A stretch of DNA of 64,000 nt, taken from assembly GCA_018265615.1 (NCBI GenBank), contig JABLYX010000003.1, positions 95,151 through 159,150 of the forward strand. Direction: 5' to 3'. Source of the stretch: Lentisphaeria bacterium. GTDB lineage: Bacteria > Verrucomicrobiota > Lentisphaeria > Victivallales > Victivallaceae. Below, piece by piece: positions 53,335-60,743 of this stretch; position 1 is the first letter of the stretch; every line of letters starts with the position of its first letter. A model generated the notes under the pieces. It was not told the DNA's origin. It did not search any database and saw nothing but the letters and a program-made list of their open reading frames with translations. Both the position numbers and the translations under genes were made by a program.

Positions 53335-53910
53335 TTGAAGTTTCGCTGCCGCTGTTCCAACTGCAGCCGGGATGTCGAAGCGGACGATTCCTCCGCCGCC
53401 GAGATGGATGCGCGCTGCCCGTTCTGCGGCAGGATCTTCCGGTTCCGGGAGGTCATCGACGCCCTGCGGAATGCGGAGCGTTCGTTCGAATTCCGCAGGC
53501 TGAAATACCGGGCGCTCACGCTGTTCCTTGCGGGGCTTTTTCTGTTCGTTGCCGGGTTCGGGGCGTTCTTTACGGCATACGAGCTTCCGTTTCATCCGCT
53601 GGTGATGGAGATGATCCCGGCGCTCCTGTTCATGGGCAGCTATCTTTGTTTCTTCCTGGCTTACCGTTGTCTGGCGATCTGCCGCCACTACTTTTACTGG
53701 ATGAATTTCTTCGGGAAATGCGCGGCGTTCGTCTGCGGGCTGCTGCTCGGCGCATTCGGGGTGCTGTACCCCGAGTTCTTCATCAACAGCGTGATCGGCT
53801 TTGTCATGGGGGCGGTCAGCGGCCTGCTGCTCGGTTACGCGCCGGGGCTGGTCGCCGGAGCCGTTGCGGCTTATTTCATCCGGCCGACGGAACGGTCGAT
53901 CAGGGAGTAG
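53335..53910 (+). CDS. Zinc-ribbon membrane protein, function unknown
   Basis: 191 aa from a TTG at 53335 with TGGAGGG upstream. Residues 4-31 hold a CxCxxC...CPFCG zinc-ribbon-like motif (CRCSNC, CPFCGRIF), as in MJ0042-type ribbons. Four to five hydrophobic segments follow (LFLAGLFLFVAGFGAFF, IPALLFMGSYLCFFLAY, GLLLGAFGVLY, GLVAGAVAAYF), so it is a small multi-pass membrane protein. No function can be named. It leads an operon of four membrane proteins. Confidence 0.7.
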   Translation: MKFRCRCSNCSRDVEADDSSAAEMDARCPFCGRIFRFREVIDALRNAERSFEFRRLKYRALTLFLAGLFLFVAGFGAFFTAYELPFHPLVMEMIPALLFMGSYLCFFLAYRCLAICRHYFYWMNFFGKCAAFVCGLLLGAFGVLYPEFFINSVIGFVMGAVSGLLLGYAPGLVAGAVAAYFIRPTERSIRE

Positions 53911-53914
53911 GCGC

Positions 53915-55540
53915 ATGGATTGGCTGCAATGTATGCTGCTCTGCCTCGGCGGAGGCAGGGGAGAGGGCCGCGAAATGGTCTTTTCGGTCAGCGGCGACGA
54001 GCCGTTCCGATGGAGCGCCGCGAAGCCTGTGACCGTCTACGGCTTTCCCGCCGACCTTTATTACGAATCCGAGGACCCGCCGCTGCTGCGGTTCCGCGTC
54101 GATGCGGAAGGCGGCTGGCTTGAAGCGTGCGACTCCGGGACCGGCGACCGGGCCCTGGACCGGGTCCGGCTGTTCGCGCCGGGCGGGGGATGGCGCTTCC
54201 GCACGTTCCGGTTCGTCTGGGCCGCGGACGGCAGGCGCGTCCGCTTCGAGGTGAACGGCGTGGTTGAGGCCGTCGCGGACCTCGCGGCGAAACGGCTGGC
54301 GGTCCGCGGCGGCGACTCCGGCAGGCCTCTCCATGCACACTGGTCGAAGGAGGGGCATGAGTGGGACGAATCGCTGCTCGAGGCGTTCGACCGGGTTCCG
54401 GAGAAACCGCTCGGCAGGCCGTTCTGGCGGCCGGTTCGGAAGCTGTCGGGCGCGATGCGGCTTTACCTGCTGGCGACAACCTACTTCGGGCTGATTACCT
54501 TCTGGCTCGCCGTCGGGCTCGCCGGCGCGCGCTACATCACGTTTGAACAGGCGCTGTTCGGCTGGATCGCGCTGCGCTGCGCGAACCGGATCCTGCAATG
54601 TTTCGCGGACCCCTGGAGGATCCGGGCCGAAGCCGCGATTCCGGATCTGAAGGAGCCGGATGAAAAGACGCGGGAGGCGTATCTCAAATACCGCAACCGG
54701 GCGGTGACGGGATATCTGGTTTATATCCTGCTGGCGGTGTTCGGGCTGTGCGGCTTCGTGCCGGGCTGGATCCCGTGGGCGGCGATGGTCGCGGTCTGCT
54801 GTTCCGGCTATGTGCCGACGCTGCTGAACGTGCTTGGAATCCAGACGCCGGAGGTGCGCCGGTGCGAGAAGCTCATGCGGATGAGCGGCTATCAGCTGGA
54901 GGTGCGGGAAAAGCTCTTGCGCAGCCATGTGCCGAAGCTCCCGTTTTTCATCTGGGTCATGAAGAAGTATTTTGCGGGCGGAACAGTCGCGGTCGGCATT
55001 TCGGAGCCGTTCGGGAAGAGCGGGGAGTACGACGATGCGGCGGAGATCGTGACCGGTCCGCTCCGGGAGCTCGCCGCCGAGGCGGGTGTGACGGTGCTCT
55101 TCGTCCCGGACGGCCTGACTCCGGAGAAGCTCGATGCGTCATTTGCCGGTGCGGAAGGCGCGGAGGCGTTTTTTTCATTCAGCGCGGGCTGGAAGGCGTG
55201 GACGGGGACGGAGCTGTGGCGGCGCCCGCCGGAGAGCCGTCCCGCCGTTTTCGCCACCGAGATCACCGCGATGGAATTCAAGGAGGCGTTTGCCGCGATC
55301 CGTGACGGCCGGCTGCTCGGCGCCGGGATCGGCGCGTTGAAGCTGAAGCAGCTCGATCTCGCGTCACTGCTGCCCGATGAGCTCAGGCTGCCGGAAAGCG
55401 GGGAGGGGAGGGCGGAGAAAGGCGAGATCGCGAACCTGCTCCCCGTGGATCGAGACAACCTCGACGCGGTCATCGAACTGCTCGTGAAAGGCGGCCTCGA
55501 AACCTTCCGCCCGCTGCTGCGGGAGGGGGCGGACATATGA
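53915..55540 (+). CDS. Membrane protein of unknown function
   Basis: 541 aa from the ATG at 53915, four bases after the previous stop. An N-terminal soluble beta-rich domain of about 150 residues (VYGFPADLYYESEDPP, FRTFRFVWAADGRRVRFEVNG) precedes three to four membrane segments (LYLLATTYFGLITFWLAVGLA, YLVYILLAVFGLCGF, WAAMVAVCCSGYVPTLL). A cytoplasmic alpha/beta region follows (GPLRELAAEAGVTVLFVPDGL, AFFSFSAGWKAWTG). No family is recognised. The ATGA overlap with the next gene suggests the products work together. Confidence 0.65.
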   Translation: MDWLQCMLLCLGGGRGEGREMVFSVSGDEPFRWSAAKPVTVYGFPADLYYESEDPPLLRFRVDAEGGWLEACDSGTGDRALDRVRLFAPGGGWRFRTFRFVWAADGRRVRFEVNGVVEAVADLAAKRLAVRGGDSGRPLHAHWSKEGHEWDESLLEAFDRVPEKPLGRPFWRPVRKLSGAMRLYLLATTYFGLITFWLAVGLAGARYITFEQALFGWIALRCANRILQCFADPWRIRAEAAIPDLKEPDEKTREAYLKYRNRAVTGYLVYILLAVFGLCGFVPGWIPWAAMVAVCCSGYVPTLLNVLGIQTPEVRRCEKLMRMSGYQLEVREKLLRSHVPKLPFFIWVMKKYFAGGTVAVGISEPFGKSGEYDDAAEIVTGPLRELAAEAGVTVLFVPDGLTPEKLDASFAGAEGAEAFFSFSAGWKAWTGTELWRRPPESRPAVFATEITAMEFKEAFAAIRDGRLLGAGIGALKLKQLDLASLLPDELRLPESGEGRAEKGEIANLLPVDRDNLDAVIELLVKGGLETFRPLLREGADI

Positions 55541-57237
55541 AAGAGCGGGGGATGACGGACCGTCTGCCGTTCGAGCTTCCCCGGGAAGCGGCGAGGCGTG
55601 AGCGTACCGGGCTGCGTGAGCGCCGCCGGGCGTATCGCGCAGCCCGGAAAGCGCTCGCGCGGCAACCGTGGATCAGTGGAAATGATATTCCGCGCGGGAT
55701 TGAATACCGGGAGGGGGCCGGGCTGCTGGATATCCGCCATCGCCGCCGGCTGTGGGCGAATGAGACGGCCTGCGATATCCTGTTCGTCGTTTCTCTCCTG
55801 CTCCTGCCCTCTGGCGCATGGTTTCTGCCGCTCGGGCCGCCGGGATATCGTGTCATGGCCGTCGTCGGAACGGCCGGGCTGACGGTCGTGTTCTGGGGCT
55901 GCTTCGGGCTCTGGCTGGGATTATGGAGAATCCGGCTGTTCGATTACGCCGGGAAATTGACGTGGGGTGTGAAAACAAAGATCGTTTCCGTGTCGATGGC
56001 GGAGACCGGGCCGTCTGTTTGCTGCGGCTCTTCGGTGGATGGCGTGACGGTGAAGCATGAGATGAGTTTTCCGGGCGCGAGGCGCGAGGTGCGGATATGG
56101 ATCGCGCAGAAGGTGAAACCGCTTCTCGATGCGCATCCGGCCGCGGCTTTGCCGGAGGAGATTCCGCCGTTTTCCGGTGAGATCACGCTTGAATTTTCAA
56201 AGTGGCTGCGCTGGCCGGGAACGGTGCTCTTCTCCCTGGCGGTATTGGCGTTGCCTGTGTGGTTCTCCGTGTGGTTCCGGCAGAAGGCGGGGGGGGATGC
56301 CGCATTGCTGGCGGTCGGGCTCTCCGGGGCGGTTTCGTTCGGGGCGTTGCTTTGTGTGGGCGTCCACATGAACTGGAAGGAGTATTGCCGGAGACGGTCT
56401 TTCAGCCGGTTCCGGACGCTGACGCTGCTGCCGTCCGGCTGGCGGTTTGACGGAGAGGAGAGTTTGTTTCTGCCGGCCGGAGAGATGCTGGAGCTGGTAT
56501 TCGGAAGACGAAGCGGTTCCGAGATGGTTGCCTGCCTGTGCTTGTCGAACGGTGAATTGCGTGTAATTCCGGTCCGGTATTTCAAAAAATGGACGCTTGT
56601 GCAGCCCGCGATGAACTACTGGAATCGTCACTGCCTGCGTTTGCTTCACCGGATTGATCCGGGAGCGGAATCGGCGAAGCTGCCGTTTGCTCCGCATTCG
56701 AGAGCTGCCGCCGAAGGTTCATACCGGGCACGGTGGGGATTGCTTCGATGCGGAGTGACCGCCTGTGTCCTGTTTTTTCTGTTTCCGGAGGTATTCAAAT
56801 GGCTCGGGCTTTCTCCGGATCGGGATATCCGGGCTGTTTACCTGATCGGCGTCGCCGGTTTGCTGGCCGGAGCCGGAGCGTTTATCTACCTGACATGGTT
56901 TGACCGGAAGAGAATTTTCCGCCGGTTCGATGGCATTGAGGTGACTTCCGGAGGGTTGAAGCTTTGCGGCCCGGAGCCGGTCCCGGTTCCATGGCCGGAG
57001 CTGACCCGGTTCCGGGCGAAGAAAATCGCATGGAGGCCGCCGTATGGCGGGGAGATGCAGACGGTGTACGAATTCCGGGCGATCCGGCTTGCGGAACGCG
57101 GAAGGAAACCGCAGTGGCGTTCTCTCTGCTTCCGCAGCAGCGATTTTCTCGATCCGGAGGGCGCGGCGGCGTTGCTTGCGCGGCATTGGGAGAAGCGGGG
57201 AAGTACAGGTCTCAAAAAGGAGGACGATGATGGATAA
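55537..57237 (+). CDS. Membrane protein of unknown function
   Basis: 566 aa. The N-terminal 50 residues are Arg/Ala-rich and cationic. Two membrane segments follow at about residues 81-128. A soluble region (VSVSMAETGPSVCCGSSVDGVTVKHEMSF) comes next, then two more segments at about 230-280, a PH-like beta region, two segments at about 400-450 and a C-terminal soluble part with LTRFRAKKIAW. The architecture, soluble beta regions alternating with helix pairs, resembles bacterial PH-domain membrane proteins. No substrate or partner is visible. It overlaps the preceding gene (ATGA). Confidence 0.65.
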   Translation: MKERGMTDRLPFELPREAARRERTGLRERRRAYRAARKALARQPWISGNDIPRGIEYREGAGLLDIRHRRRLWANETACDILFVVSLLLLPSGAWFLPLGPPGYRVMAVVGTAGLTVVFWGCFGLWLGLWRIRLFDYAGKLTWGVKTKIVSVSMAETGPSVCCGSSVDGVTVKHEMSFPGARREVRIWIAQKVKPLLDAHPAAALPEEIPPFSGEITLEFSKWLRWPGTVLFSLAVLALPVWFSVWFRQKAGGDAALLAVGLSGAVSFGALLCVGVHMNWKEYCRRRSFSRFRTLTLLPSGWRFDGEESLFLPAGEMLELVFGRRSGSEMVACLCLSNGELRVIPVRYFKKWTLVQPAMNYWNRHCLRLLHRIDPGAESAKLPFAPHSRAAAEGSYRARWGLLRCGVTACVLFFLFPEVFKWLGLSPDRDIRAVYLIGVAGLLAGAGAFIYLTWFDRKRIFRRFDGIEVTSGGLKLCGPEPVPVPWPELTRFRAKKIAWRPPYGGEMQTVYEFRAIRLAERGRKPQWRSLCFRSSDFLDPEGAAALLARHWEKRGSTGLKKEDDDG

Positions 57238-58030
57238 GGAGTTGAAGCGATACGGCGGGCTGGTGTATGCCGCGGTGGCGGGGGTGTTCGTCACCAGTCA
57301 GCTGCTGTGGTATCTGCGCGCGTTCGGGCAGAGTTACGGTTGGGCGCAGACGCTGAACACGCTGCTTCTGCTCGGGTGCATCCTGCTGCTGTTTTCCCCC
57401 GGTTACAAGCGCTATGCCGCCGCGAAGAAGGCGGAGCGCAAGCCGATGACGGTCCGCCGGAAGCTCGGGCTTGCGGCGCTCGGAGTTGCTCTGGCGGCGT
57501 GGCTCTGTTTCTCGTTCTGGTTCCTGAATTACGGGCGTTACCGGGCGGATGAAAACGAGGCGAAAGCGCTCTTCCGGGCCGGAAGAACTGAAGAGGCGTG
57601 GCACCCGGCGCTCCGGGCGCTGCCGGGCGGCGATCCCGAAATCATGTTCATCGTCGGGGAAGGATGGATGCGGGCCGAAGCGAATTCCGAACCGGTGAAA
57701 CGCGGCTTTGAACTCGTGCGGGAGGCCGCTCACCGGGGATTCGGCCCCGCGCAGTTCCTGACGGCGGTGGCTTACGGGCGCGGCGCCGGAGTCGATACGG
57801 ACCCGGTCGAGTCGTTCCGCTGGATGGAACGCGCCGCGAAGAGCGGAATCCCCGCCGCCGTCGGCATGCTCGGCGCGAAATACCTGGAGGGGAACGGAAC
57901 GCTGAAAGATCCCGCCAGGGGGATGGGGCTGCTCCGGGCCGCCGCGCAGATGGGGGACGAATTCGCGATCGGATTCCTGAAGTCGCGTGAGCAGGAAAAC
58001 GCCGCCGGTGATCCGCCCGCGGCAAAGTGA
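57230..58030 (+). CDS. Membrane-anchored Sel1-repeat protein
   Basis: 266 aa from the ATG at 57230, six bases after AAAAAGGAGG; the ATG immediately upstream (57227) is also in frame. Two N-terminal membrane segments (YAAVAGVFVTSQLLWYL, LLLLGCILLLF) and a third (ALGVALAAWLCFSFWFL) precede three Sel1-like repeats from about residue 160: RGFELVREAAHRGFGPAQFLTAVAYGRG, WMERAAKSGIPAAVGMLGAKY and GMGLLRAAAQMGDEFAIG. Sel1 repeats bind proteins. It is the last gene of the 53.3-58 kb operon. Confidence 0.8.
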   Translation: MDKELKRYGGLVYAAVAGVFVTSQLLWYLRAFGQSYGWAQTLNTLLLLGCILLLFSPGYKRYAAAKKAERKPMTVRRKLGLAALGVALAAWLCFSFWFLNYGRYRADENEAKALFRAGRTEEAWHPALRALPGGDPEIMFIVGEGWMRAEANSEPVKRGFELVREAAHRGFGPAQFLTAVAYGRGAGVDTDPVESFRWMERAAKSGIPAAVGMLGAKYLEGNGTLKDPARGMGLLRAAAQMGDEFAIGFLKSREQENAAGDPPAAK

Positions 58031-58037
58031 TCCGCCT

Positions 58038-59258
58038 TTACCTGCGGTGCCGCGAGAGCTCTGCCGTTTCCGCCGGGCCCATATAGACGGGGGCGGCGAA
58101 CCGGCTTTTCACTTTGGTCGTGCGGCACTTGTCGTCGAGCTGTTCCGCGACGGCCGATACGACCGCAAGATAGTCGTCGCGGCATTCAGAGCAATGCAGG
58201 AGTTCTGTTTCGAGGTATGAGCTCCCCTCCCGGAGCGGGAGTTCGCGGAACATCGCGAAGTCGCCGCGCCCGAGCTGCTTCTTCAACGGTTGCTGCTGAA
58301 CCGGGCGGCTCCTCTGCCGCAGGGCGAAGAGGCGTGTGAGTTTCCGGCCGCAGTTTGTGCAGACCGGCTCCTCCTGCCGCGGTCTGCACACGACCGCGAG
58401 CGGCGCGAGAATCAGCACGAGCGCTTCGAGCGCCCAGTAGCTGTACCACTCCCATGCGCCGACCAGGCGCTCGCCCATGCCGCGCATGCTGTCGGTCGCG
58501 AGGAAATGGATCACCCGCCCCAGCCGCAGCGGGTCGAAGATCAGCCCCATGCTCCAGAATTCGTTCAGGATCCAGACCCAGCCGACCCAGCCGAGATAAA
58601 CCGACCAGATTCCGAGCGCGAGCGTCGTGAGGAGCAGCCCGGACCGTGAACGGCAGCCGTACCGCGTCGCCAGATGGGAAATGCCGCAGCCGTTCAGCAT
58701 GGCGAAGGCGAAAAGAACCGCGATCGTCGCCGCGATATAAGGGATGAAATAGCTCGTCAGCGCATAGAGAAAGCTTCCGGCCGGGACCGCGATGAGCGCC
58801 CAGATCAATATGGCGAATGCGAACGGCCCGCCGCAGTTCCCGGAAGGGGCGCGGTAGGGGGTCCCGTGGCTGTGGCGGGTTTCGGCGGCGACGGGAAGCG
58901 CCTCCGGCGGAGTCTCCGGCTTTGAGGCGTTCTCCGCGAGCTCCCTTGCGGTTTGCCCGGCGGAGTCGATGAGGTTGAGCCACTCCGGCGAGTGGCCGGG
59001 GCCGGAGAGTGTGCGCCGCGCGCGAAGCGTTTCCGGCAGGGTGAAGAACGGCCAGAGGATATTCGCCGTGAGGAGGCTCTTCCGCAGATGGCGCCCGAGC
59101 TCGCGCCGCAGGCATTTTTCGCAGCCGGCCAGCATGACTTCCCGCCACTCCGCGACGACGAGGAGACAGTTGATCCGGGTGATTTTACATACTTTGACGC
59201 TGTCGCAGTGCGCGCCGCAGCGCGGACAGTGGTTCAGCAGTTCGGCCTTGTTCAGCAT
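58038..59258 (-). CDS. Zinc-ribbon membrane protein, function unknown
   Basis: 406 aa. The N-terminus has CPRCGAHC and CEKC, a zinc-ribbon or rubredoxin-like pair. A helical segment (ANILWPFFTL) follows at about residue 70. Four hydrophobic segments lie in the middle (FAILIWALIAVPAGSFLY, IAATIAVLFAFAMLNG, LLTTLALGIWSVYL, LEALVLILAPLAVV). The C-terminus has a second CTNCGRKL ribbon and HCSECRDDYLAVV. It converges with the Sel1 gene and shares the zinc-ribbon-plus-membrane style of the protein at 53335, so the two loci may be related. Function unknown. Confidence 0.65.
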   Translation of the reverse strand: MLNKAELLNHCPRCGAHCDSVKVCKITRINCLLVVAEWREVMLAGCEKCLRRELGRHLRKSLLTANILWPFFTLPETLRARRTLSGPGHSPEWLNLIDSAGQTARELAENASKPETPPEALPVAAETRHSHGTPYRAPSGNCGGPFAFAILIWALIAVPAGSFLYALTSYFIPYIAATIAVLFAFAMLNGCGISHLATRYGCRSRSGLLLTTLALGIWSVYLGWVGWVWILNEFWSMGLIFDPLRLGRVIHFLATDSMRGMGERLVGAWEWYSYWALEALVLILAPLAVVCRPRQEEPVCTNCGRKLTRLFALRQRSRPVQQQPLKKQLGRGDFAMFRELPLREGSSYLETELLHCSECRDDYLAVVSAVAEQLDDKCRTTKVKSRFAAPVYMGPAETAELSRHRR

Positions 59259-59312
59259 TCCATATCTCCGCCGGTTGTGTTTTACATAAAATACCGTGCG
59301 GGCCGGAGAATG

Positions 59313-60605
59313 TCAATTCGCGGGATACGAATATTCGCCTTTCGGGAAGACCGCCGGGACAAGCGGCAGGAACGCGCCCGCGAGTGCGAGTCCGCATGTG
59401 TAGATGAGGCAGAGGCTCTGGTAGCGGCTGATTTCCATGCCGCCGAGCATCCACTCCGGCGCGAGCATGCCGCAGCCCAGCAGCAGCGACGAAGCAAAGC
59501 GGGAGAGCCCGGAGCCGCCGTAGGAGAACGCTCCTGAAACGGCCATCGCCATGACCTTGTTCCCCGGCGACGCGAGCGCCATCATTTCGGCGGAGGCGAC
59601 GATCGAAACCGCTGCGATTCCGAAGCTGTAGACAAGCAGCAGGCCGGCGATGAGCCAGTAGACCGGCACACTGCCGCTCCCGATGAAGAAGAGCGCCATG
59701 TTTACGAGGAGGAAGAGCAGATGGAACGCGAGAAAGCAGTTCCGCAGCCCGATGCGGGCGAGCACTCTCCGGATGCAGAGGTATCCGAGCAGCATGCCCG
59801 AAAGCGACGCCGCCGATGCGAGAACGACAACGTTGTCCGGCGCGTGGAGACGGTTCTTGAGCGCGAGCATCATCAGAGGGACGGTTCCGAAGCCGGCGAG
59901 ATTCAGCACGAAGAGATAGATGGAGAAGCCGGTCAGCCCCCGGTTTCCGGCGGCGCGCGCGAGTCCGGCGCGGAATCCGGGCGTTTCGCGGACCGGCGGT
60001 GTGAAGACGGGGATGCGCGAGATCGCGATTCCGCGTCCCGTGAAGATGACCGCCGCAATGAGGAGCACGGCCTGCAGCGTGCCGACAGAGGGAGTCCGCC
60101 CGATCGCGAAGCCGACCGCGAAGAGGAAGAGCGTCGCGGTGAGCTGGTGGCAGAAGCGCATCCGGCTGAAGTAGGGTGTCCGGCGGCTGCTCGCGAGGAA
60201 CGTGTCGAGCAGCGGGAACCAGCTTGCGATGAAGCCCGTGAGCGAAAACGCGAAGAGGAGGAGCGCGCCGATGAGCACCGCGACGCTCCACTCCCCGAAG
60301 AACGGCGCTGCGACCGCCGCGAAATAGGCCGCCGACGCGACGGCGCATGCCAGAAGACTCGTGCGCCGCACCCCGGCGCGGGCCGCGACCGCCGCCATCG
60401 GGATCACGCACAGCCCGTTCAGCAGCGGCAGGACCGAGGTGGTCAGCATCGCGAGCATCTCCCCCGCGCCGAGCATTCCGGCGAAGAGGATGATGACCGC
60501 GCTGTCGGTCAGTGCGGTTTCTCCGAGGAAGCCGCAGCAGGAGGAGAGGATCGCGAAATTCTCCGCTCTGCGGCGGAGTGCGGTGGACGGATCGGCGTGG
60601 CGCAT
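59313..60605 (-). CDS. MFS transporter
   Basis: 430 aa with about 12 hydrophobic segments (FAILSSCCGFLGETALTDSAVIILFAGMLG, LLSGMLLGYLCIRRVLARIGLRN, LLLVYSFGIAAVSIVASAEMMAL). The glycine-rich helices and the RRVLARIG loop between segments resemble the major facilitator superfamily, although the usual GxxxDxxGRR loop is weak. It is directly downstream of a secreted glycosidase gene on the same strand and could import a product. Substrate unknown. Confidence 0.8.
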   Translation of the reverse strand: MRHADPSTALRRRAENFAILSSCCGFLGETALTDSAVIILFAGMLGAGEMLAMLTTSVLPLLNGLCVIPMAAVAARAGVRRTSLLACAVASAAYFAAVAAPFFGEWSVAVLIGALLLFAFSLTGFIASWFPLLDTFLASSRRTPYFSRMRFCHQLTATLFLFAVGFAIGRTPSVGTLQAVLLIAAVIFTGRGIAISRIPVFTPPVRETPGFRAGLARAAGNRGLTGFSIYLFVLNLAGFGTVPLMMLALKNRLHAPDNVVVLASAASLSGMLLGYLCIRRVLARIGLRNCFLAFHLLFLLVNMALFFIGSGSVPVYWLIAGLLLVYSFGIAAVSIVASAEMMALASPGNKVMAMAVSGAFSYGGSGLSRFASSLLLGCGMLAPEWMLGGMEISRYQSLCLIYTCGLALAGAFLPLVPAVFPKGEYSYPAN

Positions 60606-60646
60606 GAGAAAGTGACTCCTGATCGAATTGTTCTCCGCAGAACATA

Positions 60647-60681
60647 CCGGGCCGCAGATCGGAAATCAATCTGCGGCCCGG
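60647..60681. repeat. Strong GC-rich hairpin upstream of the MFS gene
   Basis: CCGGGCCGCAGAT (60647-60659) and ATCTGCGGCCCGG (60669-60681) form a perfect 13-bp stem with a nine-base loop in the 138-base gap between the glycosidase-like gene and the MFS gene. Neither strand shows a proper T tract, so it is an attenuator or transcript-end stabiliser rather than a standard terminator. GTGACG and CGTCAC (60702-60715) form a second small palindrome. Confidence 0.5.
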
Positions 60682-60743
60682 CTTTGTTTCGCGGGAAAAA
60701 TGTGACGGGCGTCACTTTGCGGCCCGGGTTGAAAACGGGAGCG

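Noticed and set aside
53801..53914. Upstream in-frame start for the gene at 53915
   Set aside because: It would overlap the zinc-ribbon protein gene by more than 100 bases and adds a non-homologous arginine-rich leader.
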